Shown here in pieces: positions 53,851-64,000 of a stretch of 64,000 bases of DNA. Position 1 is the stretch's first letter. Each line of letters opens with the position of its first letter. Both the position numbers and the translations under genes were made by a program. The DNA is taken from positions 47,816-111,815 of the forward strand of contig JALQPE010001751.1 in NCBI GenBank assembly GCA_030407315.1. The letters run 5' to 3'. This DNA comes from Asparagopsis taxiformis. Taxonomy: Eukaryota > Rhodophyta > Florideophyceae > Bonnemaisoniales > Bonnemaisoniaceae. The notes beneath the pieces are model-generated. The model worked only from the letters and a program-made list of their open reading frames with translations. It was not told where the DNA came from and ran no database searches.

Positions 53851-54554
53851 TCCTGATATAGTAAAATTCGGTGTCTGGGAGTGGTGGATGAGATGGAGCG
53901 TCACGCTGTCGTGGGCATCTTTCTGGGGTAGAGGAAGGCAGTTCTAGCGCTATGAGGATGGGGCATGGACGGTATTCATATGGGAATGGACAGAATAGTA
54001 CGGCTAGGAATTTTTATTTCGTAGTGACTATGATCTAGCGAGAGGTATACGCGGTAGGATAGGTAGCAATCTAAGAGGGTGCGATATGGGAAGCTTCACT
54101 CTGTATTTGTTTATTTGCGCAGGCTACATTGAGAGTAAACTATCCCTATGTTAAAACTGCTTCTACTACAACTAACACTATTCTGACGAGTAAAACTAAA
54201 ACTACTAGAAAAGCCTACAAATCCATCAATTGATTGAGCTGCATGAATGAACTAAGAAAGAAAGAGAAGAAGAGAAAAATGATGTAGGGAAAGGAAACAA
54301 GTTAGTGACGTTGAATTGGAGTTGTAAATTAATGGTGATTAGGAGACTAACATACCATAACGAATACCATTGTATCCCAAATCGAAATATGTACTCACAG
54401 GAAGAGCAGAAAAGAAATGGAGAACGAGTAAGAGAGAAAGATGAATGAAAGAAGAAGTGGAAAATTCACCGACTGAAAACCTGAGGAAGTGAAAACAAAT
54501 AGGATACTGGGTTAGTGGCGTGAAATGTGGAAACGTACCATATGATACGTTTCC

Positions 54555-54690
54555 ACATTTCCATCTCCATATCCGTCGGAAAAAAGAAACAATAATCACG
54601 CTTTGGAAGCAGTATTGATATCTATACCGCTTCCAAAGTGTAGTTATTGTTGCTTTGTTGCCGGAGGATACAGAGATGGAAACAGGGATT
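54555..54690. ncRNA. Long hairpin in element 5' region (right arm, diverged)
   Basis: It has the same position as the hairpins at 27,650 and 48,305. The central stem here is CACGCTTTGGAAGC / GCTTCCAAAGTGTAG, not GGCCGTGGAAGCC / GGCTTCCAAGGCC. Pairing is kept while the sequence differs. Confidence 0.5.
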
Positions 54691-55498
54691 TCCAGAATCT
54701 GTCGTTTAAGTAGTACTCTGCGGGCGGAAAGGACGTGTAGGAGAACAATAGAGGGATAAATTTAAAACAGAGCGGTGCGATGTGAGGCCCAGAAAAACGA
54801 AGCCTAGGGTGTGAATTACGCTTAGAAGCACATGATCTGGCAGAACAGTCCCACATGATCGCATCTTCGACCGCCTTTTATGGTCTAGAATGACGTCATC
54901 ACTACAGAAATATAGGAAAAACACTAGCATATGGGGCCTACAGAAAAGGGGGAGGTGAGGAGTAAGAAAAATGGCGCACTTTCCTGGACGAGGAGTCCGC
55001 GCTTCCAGTGATGATGTGGCTGGTATATATAGATGACGTCATTACATACTCTGAGCACACTTGGCAGGCAGTCAAAGCGGGCCACGTAGATGGTGGCGGT
55101 TAGGAAATAGCAGTGTGGAAGAAATTTTATAATTTTCATGTTGCAAGCGAGCAGTGAATCTGCATTTTAATAAATAAATATATGCTAATTTAAGATATCA
55201 CACCGAGTACGATTAAACGAGAGATCATGTTTTCACCTTGTGAATAGGGCCTAGAATATGGTAGAGTATACAACTAGGAACTACGTGTATGAGAAAATCA
55301 GATTCGGTATTAGTGCTTAGAGCATCACCGTGTAATAAACGTAAATGGATACGTCTTTGACAGGTTTGTCTTGAGGGAATGCGATACAAGATAGCAAAAC
55401 CATTTTGAGTAGGTCCAGCCCGGATATAATAGCAATAATTCAGCAGAAAGTAATAAGCATAGGACAAATCATTGTGGTGAACCAGTTCATCTGATCGA

Positions 55499-56033
55499 AT
55501 GAAACCCTCGAAAGGTTTCGTAACGGTTGAATGTAGTGGCAGAGAAGTAGCAGAGAAGATTAATTCTCCCTCAGCTAGCGAGACAATCATCACTACTGCG
55601 CAGTACAGTTCGCCTGAAATGCAAGTTGACCCTCGCAAAGTGAATGTCAGAGGTTTTTCACAAGTGGTTGAAGAAGTCTGCAACGATGGAGCAATTCGTG
55701 CGAACAGATTTGGTAGCAGAAAACTTGAAAGGGGTCGGGGATACTCATCATCGCATTGAAGAGCGCATTTTATTCATCCTTGTTGACTTTCATGACGACT
55801 TGATAGACAGAAGCAGTCTGAGAACCAAGAACGGGATGTTTACAAACAGTTTCGATGACAAACTGGAATATGCTGCGGGGACAAAGGCAATTCATCTTAC
55901 CAAGGCCGAAGAGGACAGAGAACGGAGTCGAATGAAAACAAGTCCAGGTTGGATAAGAAGCGAAGAAGATAACCCAAGATTCTCTGAACCCGGTATGCCT
56001 GATAAAAACAATGAGACTGAGCCTCCCCGGTAA
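55499..56033 (+). pseudogene. ParB-like gene with the core deleted (right arm)
   Basis: The N-terminus (AEKINSPSASE, AQYSSPEMQVDPRKVN) and C-terminus (KWLKKSATMEQFVRTDL, RILFILVDFHDDLIDRSSL) match copy 1 closely, but the roughly 250 residues between them are missing and the two parts are in different frames. A basic/acidic tail follows to 56,033. It is more similar to copy 1 than to copy 2. Confidence 0.85.
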
Positions 56034-56344
56034 AAGAATAGGAGATTCACTGCAGGGAAACGAACGACTGGAGAAGAAGCACTACTTTTCACTGATGAGC
56101 AAGAAAACTCCCTTTCAGACGGCACATTTGCTGAAAAACTATTTGAGAAGTTGCCTTTATGCATTCCTTCCAGCTCGAGAGTGAAGTATTGTATCGCAGG
56201 AGATATAAAATACTGAGCTCCTTATGAGCAAGAGAGGAAACGATGGCGGGTGGCACTGGAATAGAACAAGAAGGCGATGAGCGTAATGACGCAGTCGTCT
56301 TCGTCTGCAAAATTGAGAGGATCAGGAAGGCTTACGGAGGGGGC

Positions 56345-56812
56345 AGTTTCGGCGGAGCGCCGACAGAAAAGTCATGGTAACGATCGCAGCGATGACTTTG
56401 CTGTGAGGCAACAAAATATTACAGCAGCCACGATTTTTACCCTGGAAAAAACTTTTTGGTAATTTTTTTACCCGGTAAAAACTATTCGGTCACTGCGATA
56501 GCAATGTTTCCTCACAGCAGCCAGGATTTTTTTACCTGGTAAAAATTTCTTGGTGATTTTGTACCTGGTAAAAATTCTTGGTGATTTTTTACCCGGTAAA
56601 AATTCTCCAGTCACTGTAATGGCAACGTTTCCTTACAGGAAAGCCATCGTTACGATGACTTTGCTGTAAGGAAACGTTTCATTACAGCAGCTGCAATTTT
56701 TTACCCGGTAAAAAATTCTTCGGCCACTGTAATGGAGACCTTTCCTTACAGCAAAGTCATCGTAACGATGACTTTGCTGTAAGCATCCCTTGTAAACGGC
56801 TTCTGCTGTAAG
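56345..56812. repeat. Palindrome array 7 (most degenerate)
   Basis: 39-bp palindromes at about 56,368 (interrupted), 56,633 (two changes) and 56,744 (intact), with four ACCCGGT or ACCTGGT palindromes. Confidence 0.88.
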
Positions 56813-57509
56813 CGTTTGGGAGTTTAGTCACTCTCCCACCTTGGGAAGGATAGGAGGGGAAGTGTGAAGTCGGGAACATCGCGAGCGGTTTGTTTCGACT
56901 AGTGTTCATGGCTCTGGCGAGCACTCTGTGTTACGCCCAACCGGGTCTGAGCTGGATGCAACACATAGTATGGCAGCAAGAGTGCACAAAATTTGTGCCA
57001 CCATTTTCTCACGGCAGAGACTCGGGCGGCCGAAATCCGACCTCGCTGAAAAGAGCTAGAACAGGTCTGGAGTACATCCAAGACTGCTGGAAAGGTGCTA
57101 TCAGAAATTTTCCTGAGCATGCGAGGGGCTTTCCTCACCGAAATCGAGCATAGCAGTTCTGCGACCAAAGCTTACTCATGGAGGAGGTAGGGTGCTGGGT
57201 ACCACCCCAACCATAGCTACTTACATTTGCAGTGTACTCTAGCCATCTAGTTAGTATTCTACTTCCTCACTGTACAATGATGTTCAGGAAGTTGGATATG
57301 CTCTGGGCCTAGCACAGGAGAGGAAGAAGGAAGGGTGGGCATGCAGAAGTATAGAGGCAGTAGTATGTGAAGACTATGGCAGTAGTAGAGAAGTATTTCA
57401 TGCACCAAAGGGGCGGGCAGAGTGGCACTAGAGACGTGGTGCGCAGGGCGAAGGGAGGTGGAGATGATGGAGGACAACAGACATGAGAGCGAGGGTTGAG
57501 ACCAACGGC

Positions 57510-57719
57510 TTACAGATGGAGCAGTTTACTAGGGATGCTTACAGCAAAGTCATCGTTACGATGACTTTGCTGTAAGGAAAGGTTTCATTACAGTAGCCAT
57601 GATTTCTTTACCCGGTAAAAAATTCTTCGGCCACTGTAATGAAAACATTTTCTTACAGCAAAGTCATCGTAACGATGACTTTGCTGTAAGCATCCCTGGT
57701 AAACTGCCTCAGCTGTAAG
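57510..57719. repeat. Palindrome array 8
   Basis: Two 39-bp palindromes (57,538 and 57,653). Mirror of 42,869-43,077. Confidence 0.92.
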
Positions 57720-58399
57720 CGGCTGGGGGCTTGGTCCCTCCCTCACCTTGGGAAGGGTGAGCAAGGAATTGTGAAGCCAGAAAACATGGCAAAGGGATGG
57801 TTTGGACGGCTGTTGGCGGCGTTGGGGAGCACTCTGCGTCGTGCTCACCCGGTCTGGGCTGGGTACCCTATCTGGTACGGCGGCAGGAGTGCACAAAATA
57901 TGAAACACAATTTTCGCAAGAGTGAAATTCTGACTGTCGAAACTCAACCTCCCTAAAATGAACTAGAGCTGGCGTGAGCACCTCCACGACGTCTGGAAGG
58001 TACTGACAGCACGTTTTCGGAGCATGGGCGTAGCTGTCCTCTCTGAGATCAAGCATAGGGTATCCGTCGCCAGATTCTATTCCTGGTGCCATGTGGCACA
58101 GTGACCACACCAAATTGCCCTTTTTAGTACAATATAGATTTTTGTTACTCGGAATCTAGCTGTCTTCTATACCAATATAGTTGGTAAGTAAGCTAGCCTA
58201 GGATTGTAGGACAATCAGGAAGGATGGGGGGTTAGGTATGCAGCAACATGAAGGGATAGTATGAGTAGACTATGGCGGTGGTAAACACAAGGATTACACT
58301 CACCGAAGGGTCGGCTGGAGTGACACCGGAGTCGACATAGCAGGGAGGCTGGGATGAAGGAAGACAAGAGACATGAGAGAGAGGGTGAAGCCAGACCGC

Positions 58400-58776
58400 T
58401 TACAGCTGAGGCAGTTTACCGAGGGTGCTGACAGCAAAGTCATCGTTACGATGACTTTGCTGTAAGAAAAGATAACATTACAGCAGGCACGATTTTTTAC
58501 CCGGTAAAAAAATTCTTGGTGATTTTTTACCCGGTAAAAATTCTTCGCCCACTGTAATGTTTCCTTTTCTTACAGCAAAGTCATCGTAACGATGACTTTG
58601 CTGTAAGTAAACGTTTCATTACAGTAGCCACGATTTTTTACCCGGTAAAAAATTCCTTGTGATTTTTTTACCCGGTAAAATCCTTCGCCCACTGTAATGT
58701 CTTCTTTTCTTACAGCAAAGTCATCGTAACGATGACTTTGCTGTAAGCATCCCTGGTAAATTGCCTCAGCTGTAAG
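58400..58776. repeat. Palindrome array 9
   Basis: Three 39-bp palindromes (58,430, 58,570, 58,711) with paired ACCCGGT motifs. Mirror of 41,801-42,179. Confidence 0.92.
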
Positions 58777-59649
58777 TGGCAGGGGAGCTTGGTCCCTCTC
58801 TTACCTTGGGAAGGGTGAGATAGGAATTGTGAAGTCGAGAACATTGTGGAAGGATGGTTTCGACGGCTTTGGGCGGCTTTGAAGAGCGATCTGTGTCTTG
58901 TTCACCCGGCCTGAACTACCTAAAAATTTCAGTATTGCGAGAGGAGCACGCAAAATTACAACCACCATGGTGGTGGGAAAATGCATTTTCTCACGACAGA
59001 GATTCTGGCGGTCGAAACTCAAACTCGTTAAAATGGACTAGAGTTGGTGTGAACACCTCCAGGACCTCTGGAAAGGTACTACCTGCACATTTCCCGAGGC
59101 TACAAGAAGCTGGTCTCTCCAATATCAAGCATAGATTATCGGTGCGCAAAATCTACTCCTGGTGCTGTGTAGCACATTGACTATACAAAACCGTCCGTTT
59201 CCCGTTCTAATAAACTATACTCTCAAGTAGGTAGGAATCTAGATATTCACTTTACATCGATGGTTATGAAGTAGGTTAGCCTAGGATTGAAGGACAGAAT
59301 GTAAAGGATAGGATGGTAGGCATGGGGTAAAATGAAGGCGGTGGTATGAGTAGAATACGGAAGTGGTAGACAGGTATTTAATGCACAGGAGGGGCGTGTG
59401 AAGTGACACCAGAGGCGCATTGCGTCACAGGAAGGGAGACTGGAATGATGAAGGAGAACTAGAGAAATGAGAGATAGGTTGTGGAGGCATGCTTCTAGCT
59501 CTATTATATAACTACATTGCTCCTCTATAGGCTACGCAATCCATTCCAGCAGTTCTAGTTAAAAATGGACTATATGAATGTTTCATTTCAATGTCAGCAT
59601 TGTGCAGTTGAGCCTCTTCAAGGTCCGAAAACTTGTCCAGAGTACGCTT

Positions 59650-60400
59650 CCAGGCCACTCGAAGGAATCCAGAACACTTGCACTTCGTTCTTACAAAGTT
59701 CAATTTGGCTATCACATCTCCAGTTGTGGGAGTCTGGTGACCAAAAATCGATGCATTCTGGAATCCCTACCACGCAAGTCCGCAGCTTTACGGAAGCATA
59801 AAACACTTTTCCGTACTCCCTAGAGCCACTCCAGCCCTTACGGATCACTTGCACTTCGTTCCGACAAAGTTCAATTTTGGCCATCACATCTCCAGTTGTG
59901 AGAATCTGGCGAGCAAAAATTAGTGAACTCCGGAAGCTCTACCTCGCAAGCCACCAGCTTTCAGGGCGAATAAAACCGGTTACAGTACTCCCCAGACTCA
60001 CTCCAACCCTCCCAGACCACTTGCACTTCGTCCCGACAAAGTTCACTTTTGGCCATCACATCTCCAGTTGTGGGAATCTGGTGACCAAAAATCGATGCAT
60101 TCTGTCAGCCCTAATGCGCAAGCCAGCAGCTTTACGAACTCATAGAACACTTTTCCGTACTCCCTAGAGCCACTCCAACCCTTACAGACCACTTACACAT
60201 CATTCGGACAAAGTTCAATTTTGACCATCACATCTCCAGTTGTAACAATCTGGTGACCGAAAATCGATGAATTCTACCAGCCCTACTACGCAAGCCAGAA
60301 GCTTTGAGTGCAATTAAAACACGTTTTAGTGCTTCCTAGAACCACCCCAACCCATCCAGACCACTTTGCAGCCTTTTTCGCGGGGTCCGAAATCGTCTCC
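59650..60400. repeat. Degenerate tandem repeat, ~170-bp period (right arm)
   Basis: Four to five units with ATCTCCAGTTGT, GACCAAAAATCGATGCATTCT and ACTCCCTAGAGCCACTCCA. Mirror of 40,440-40,990. Confidence 0.8.
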
Positions 60401-60441
60401 TTCTTCTTCCCGAGTGAGAAACATCAGTCCCTCTCGAAAGC

Positions 60442-60877
60442 TTACAGAGAGGTTGGTTTACCATGGTTTCTTACAGCAAAGTCATCGTTAAGATGACTTT
60501 GCTGTAATGTTTTGTTTTCTTACAGCAAAGTCATCGTAACGATGACTTTGCTGTAATGTTTTGTTTTCTTACAGCAAAGTCATCGTAACGATGACTTTGC
60601 TGTAATGTTTTGTTTTCTTACAGCAAAGTCATCGTAACGATGACTTTGCTGTAAGCAACCTGGGTAAACTGCCTTTGCTGTAAGAAAACTGAATAGCAGT
60701 TCCGACAGCTTGTCCTGAAGAGGCAAATCCGCCTTAACGATGACTTTGCTGTAAGAAAATAGAGAACTTACAGTTTTGACAGCTTGTCCTGAAGAAAAAA
60801 ATCCGCCTTAACGATGACTTTGCTGTAAGAAAACAGAGTAATTACAGTTCTGACAGCTTGTCCTGAATACCCGTCCT
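60442..60877. repeat. Palindrome array 10
   Basis: Four 39-bp palindromes (60,471 with one change, 60,518, 60,567, 60,615) and two half copies (to 60,756 and 60,830) with GACAGCTTGTCCTGAA spacers. Mirror of 39,890-40,323. Confidence 0.92.
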
Positions 60878-61387
60878 CCCGCACAAGTTCATTGTCTGTT
60901 ACCTACCCTAGAGCTCTCTTAACGTTCCCAGTCCCAGCTGTCGTACCACTTGAACACTCATGTAGTATATTTGTATGGCTATACACATTAGAATCATCAT
61001 TGATGGAAAGCATCGGTTCCTTTTATTGTTGCGGATAATTCTCTACCGAGGGTTCAAACGACGCTTTACCGTAGTTGTCCATAAAGTCGTGGCGAACAGT
61101 TGCATACAAATATCTCTTCTCGAATGTGCGTAGTGCGGACATAGATTCCAATCCTAACATGGTACTATCACTTGACGGTCACGCTCAGGGGTACGGAGTT
61201 CATGTACATGACCATGAAGAGGAGTTTCGTGTGCTAGAAAATGCAATGGATGATGGTAGCGAAATGGTTCACCAACAAGAGTATTCGTCGCTGGAGGCTG
61301 CGCAACGCGATGAATTTATATTGCACAGTGGCTTAAGCCACTGTTCAATATGAGCTTGCCGATCAGGAAGCTAAGGAACAACAGGAC

Positions 61388-61951
61388 ATGCTGGGCGCGG
61401 TGGTGGTGGGAACGACGACCGCGTCGGGCGGCGGCACGATTTGCGATGGTCTTATCATCTGGACACGTCCGTTCCGGACCACTGAACCGGGTTATCTCAC
61501 TCTATCCATCCTGGTATCATTGGCGACATTCTCGCTCTGGCCACGCCAATAAGACGCCAAGGTGTCGCCGTTTTTTCGCCACCGACGCGCTGGGCTTCGG
61601 CGCCTTCTGCGTCATCGGCGCGCAGAACGGACTCCACGCCCACTTCATCCCGCTGATCTGCGTGCTATGCGGTCACATGCCGGCATGGCGACCGCTACAT
61701 TTGGCGGCGCCGTTCGCGATGTGCATTGTAAACGCGATGTGGGTGTTCTGCATAGTCATTCGGAGATTTGTGAATCCACAGCGGCTGCGGGCGCCGCCAT
61801 GTATGTATTCGTGCGCAACCTGTCACCGCGTTCCGCCGCCTGCGTTGCGGCTGGTGTAGGCGTCGCAGTGCTTACAAGGGGCGTCGCATATACGCGCGGC
61901 ATTCGATTGCCGGTTTGGGATAACGCTACGGAAGATGCGAAACAGATGTAA
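61388..61951 (+). pseudogene. UPF0126 / TRIC-like membrane protein, two compensating frameshifts
   Basis: Two GGG-type motifs define this small polytopic family, related to bacterial YicG and TRIC channels. The first half has DMLGAVVVG then ASGGGTICD; the second has TDALGFGAFCVIGAQNGL and FGGAVRDVHCKRD, followed by a hydrophobic C-terminus. Family length is about 200 aa and the total here fits. The first and last parts share one frame while the middle (about 61,560-61,680) is in another, so one insertion and one deletion, or two sequence errors, separate them. A possible N-terminal extension is open from about 61,140. It would act as a membrane transporter or channel; the substrate is not deducible. 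Confidence 0.82.
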
Positions 61952-62534
61952 CACGCTGCTTTTTTGTTGCAGAGCGCGTACATTGTTGGTGTTTGTTGGC
62001 GGCTGATGCTGTCGGCGCGAAATGCGATGGTTGTAGATGGTGCGCACATTCCTTCCAACCCATCTTGTTGAGGTCCTGAAGACAAACGACAAGAGCATAA
62101 GCGCGCTCGGCGTTTGCGAACGCAAATGCAAGGTCGCCATCCTTGTCGAGCTGTAGACTTACGCGGCGAATAACCTCTACAGCGAGCTGGGGTGGTTTGG
62201 CGGTGCGGTGCGGTAAAATCGATCCTCATTCTTACGGTACTCCGCAGCCATCAGTTTGAGGAGACTGGGTAATGCGAGGGTGGAATGTGAAATGGCAGCT
62301 TTTGGCGAAAGCAAGAAGCTAGACGGTTGCACAGCTTAGTTATGAGCAGGAAATTTGGGCTGTAATGTGTCGGAGCCTAGTGAAAGAAATTGCATTGTTG
62401 TCATTGGCGAACTTCCAAGTTGCAACAGGTAGACATTTCTCAAACGTCATTACGGGCTACCCAGCGATACACGTGCGTCAAATATCGGCGCCTGCAATAA
62501 ATATTTTATTTCATCGTTTCTACGCACTTCATCT
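61952..62534. other. No gene recognised
   Basis: Short frames only. It separates the UPF0126 gene from the next broken membrane-protein gene. Confidence 0.45.
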
Positions 62535-63193
62535 CTACCCAGCCTGCGAGCCATCCGGCACTTTGAATACATTGTTTGCCTCTGATCGTAACACTCGGAT
62601 GATGATCACAATGCCCGCACCAGCTGCCAACACAGCGTACACAATCGACACGATGTACGTCACTGAGTCGTAAGTTGATGGTGCAACGACCACATACCAG
62701 AACAAACTCAGATTGCCGACGATCAACAACGGTTCCAGCTTCGAGATGAACACGGTCAGCACAGCTAACGAAGACACTCATAAAGTCAGCACACCAAACG
62801 CAGTCCACCGGTATTTGCGTGGATTGTGTAACAAATTGCGTTGACCGTTCGCGTTGGGGTAAAACACACCAAGGATTAAAATCGGGATCAGTGACAGCTG
62901 TTTCAACAGCATGTACAATAATTGCAGAAACAGAACCGGAATGATTATCCCCATGTCAGCGCCCAGGATTCCGCATTGTACGCCTAGATAATCATCAACG
63001 AAAACGGACACCTCCTCCCGATTCGACAACCATTCGATAAAAATTCAACAAGCTCAACACAACATTTGTAATCTCATGCGCTATATACAATGCAGCTGAA
63101 CAAATCAACAGTGTCTTCACAAACGTACTACACGTCACTTCTCTGAAAAATGTCGACTTGTCTAGCAAAAACGAATTATCTTGACTATTAACC
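62535..63193 (-). pseudogene. Unidentified polytopic membrane protein, broken
   Basis: It starts plausibly at MVNSQDNSFLLD (about 63,193). About five hydrophobic helices follow, including FVKTLLICSAALYIAHEI, IIIPVLFLQLLYMLL, LAVLTVFISK and IVSIVYAVLAAGAGIVIIIR. A frameshift near 63,020 and an in-frame TGA at 62,778-62,780 interrupt it. The end is VFKVPDGSQAG. No family recognised. It is divergent from the EamA-like gene. Confidence 0.55.
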
Positions 63194-63234
63194 ATTGATT
63201 GGTGTTCCTCCGCCGCTATCGGGCTTTTTGGGCT

Positions 63235-63930
63235 GGGTAAAGTTTCGGGCAAAACATGGATATTGTCTGTTGTGGCTGTTGCAGGTGTTGCACTTTTGAG
63301 CTCGGACAAAGGCCATGGCGCAGATTCTAGTGTAACCGGTGATGTTGTCTGCATCTTTTTCTCCACATACATCATTCGCTTGAGTAACTATTTTAACACA
63401 GTAGCTGCCACACCGCTTGTTGCTACGAAGATTTTTGTACAGACATTGTTATCATTTGCATGAACGGCGTTTGCGAAAATCGGGGCAGTGCTCAATCATT
63501 ATGCTCCGACAGACGTGTCATCCGGAACGGAGGAAGTGATCACTTGGCATCAATGTCCATGGCATCGATGCCATGGACATTGGCTGGAATTGCAGTGAAT
63601 GTGGCCGTTGTTAGCTGGACGGGCTATTCTCTTCAGCCGTATCTGGTTGGGCGCAAACGAAAGGGCAACAGGTCGTTCCGGCAAGTAGAGGCTGTTGTCA
63701 TTTTCCCAACACAGCCGCTTTGGGCAAGTACTCTAGCTGCACTGCTGTTGGGGGAGAGTTTTGGACCGAAAGGATTCGCTGGCGGTGCGTTGATTGTTGT
63801 GGCAACACTGATAGCAAGCAGGCTAAGTGGTGAGGGAGAACAGAAGGATGCAGCAAGTGAGGTTATTGAAATTTTCAAGTGTTGCCAACTGCGCTGGACA
63901 ACTGCAACGGAGCCTCTGTTTCGGGACGAT
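63235..63930 (+). pseudogene. EamA/DMT-superfamily transporter, frameshifted
   Basis: The typical EamA C-terminal hairpin is clear: FPTQPLWASTLAALLLGESF, then KGFAGGALIVVATLIAS, the pattern of two helices around a GE motif. Upstream, in another frame, AVAGVALLSSDKG precedes GDVVCIFFSTYIIRLSNYF, as in the second EamA repeat. Frames change at about 63,463 and a stop lies there. The first EamA domain is not visible. It would be a metabolite or drug exporter in a membrane. The reverse-strand frame 63,194-63,375 is a shadow of this gene. Confidence 0.7.
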
Positions 63931-64000
63931 AGGGGTTTCTTGGGTTGCAGTGAACGAACTGGGTGTGTGTAATCTGTCAATGCATAAAATCAACTTTTCG

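Larger units (their letters stand above)
53244..60955 (+). mobile_element. Right arm: internally deleted CACTA-type element
   Basis: It starts with CACTACGGTGTTGAAAAGG inside the ParB-like gene of copy 2. Order: subterminal repeats, 5' module with hairpin, deleted ParB-like gene, then palindrome arrays to about 60,880. It mirrors the left arm. No clear CACTA-type 3' end is visible near 60,955. Confidence 0.8.

Noticed and set aside
20095..60877. CRISPR array
   Set aside because: The repeats are palindromic but spacers are not unique and of uniform length, units are shared between arms, and the context is a eukaryotic transposon.
62995..63375. 126-codon minus-strand ORF with a TPATATTDN-type N-terminus
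   Set aside because: Its N-terminal part lies opposite the EamA-like coding sequence and reads as a shadow. Only the part below about 63,193 was kept, in the membrane-protein pseudogene.

Overview
This window is eukaryotic, transposon-dominated DNA, most likely from an alga or other protist; a red alga would fit, but nothing here proves it. The basis for eukaryote is a chromodomain-bearing Ty3/gypsy LTR retrotransposon, a CACTA-type (EnSpm) DNA transposon with a TNP2-like transposase, a SET-domain gene, a karyopherin-like gene remnant, and short-intron-like splice signals. Almost every host-like gene is broken by frameshifts or stops.

Region 1 (1-17,953, GC-rich). One complete, apparently very young chromovirus (element A, 2104-15167, minus strand) has 660-bp LTRs that I read as identical and a TACCC target-site duplication. 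It carries gag, pol (PR-RT-RNaseH), an integrase ending in a chromodomain, and a large ORF on the opposite strand between integrase and 3' LTR. A canonical -1 frameshift signal (GGGAAAC plus a perfect 10-bp hairpin) joins gag to pol. Element A sits inside an older, oppositely oriented copy of the same family (element B: 1-2103 plus 15173-15917). The LTR of B at 15256-15917 also serves as the 5' LTR of a truncated third copy (C), whose gag is cut at 17,953.

Region 2 (17,954-31,000, moderate GC). A broken beta-class DNA (adenine-N6 or cytosine-N4) methyltransferase and an intact SET-domain gene lie on the plus strand. Convergent to them are a ParB/Srx-like gene and a frameshifted CACTA TNP2-like transposase on the minus strand. 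Arrays of a 39-bp palindrome lie beside them. Upstream of the transposase come a regulatory-looking region with a long hairpin, then tandem repeats.

Region 3 (31,000-39,800). Dispersed repeats, one isolated CACTA terminus (35,375), a karyopherin-like pseudogene, and long stretches with nothing recognisable.

Region 4 (39,820-60,955). A roughly 21-kb, imperfectly palindromic locus. Its two arms are copies of an internally deleted CACTA element in opposite orientation, each with arrays of the 39-bp palindrome. Their CACTA termini point inward and interrupt an older, diverged transposase-ParB pair (49,852-53,243), one in the transposase gene and one near the 3' end of the ParB-like gene. The left arm also carries a decayed gene that looks like a 2-oxoglutarate/Fe(II) oxygenase.

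Region 5 (61,000-64,000). Three host-like membrane-protein genes, all broken: a UPF0126/TRIC-like protein, an unidentified polytopic protein, and an EamA transporter.

The most interesting system is the CACTA-type transposon lineage whose second gene encodes a ParB-like protein in place of a recognisable TNPA, found twice in the same order. It is associated with about 28 copies of an almost invariant palindrome and with nearby DNA methyltransferase, SET and possible 2OG-oxygenase genes.
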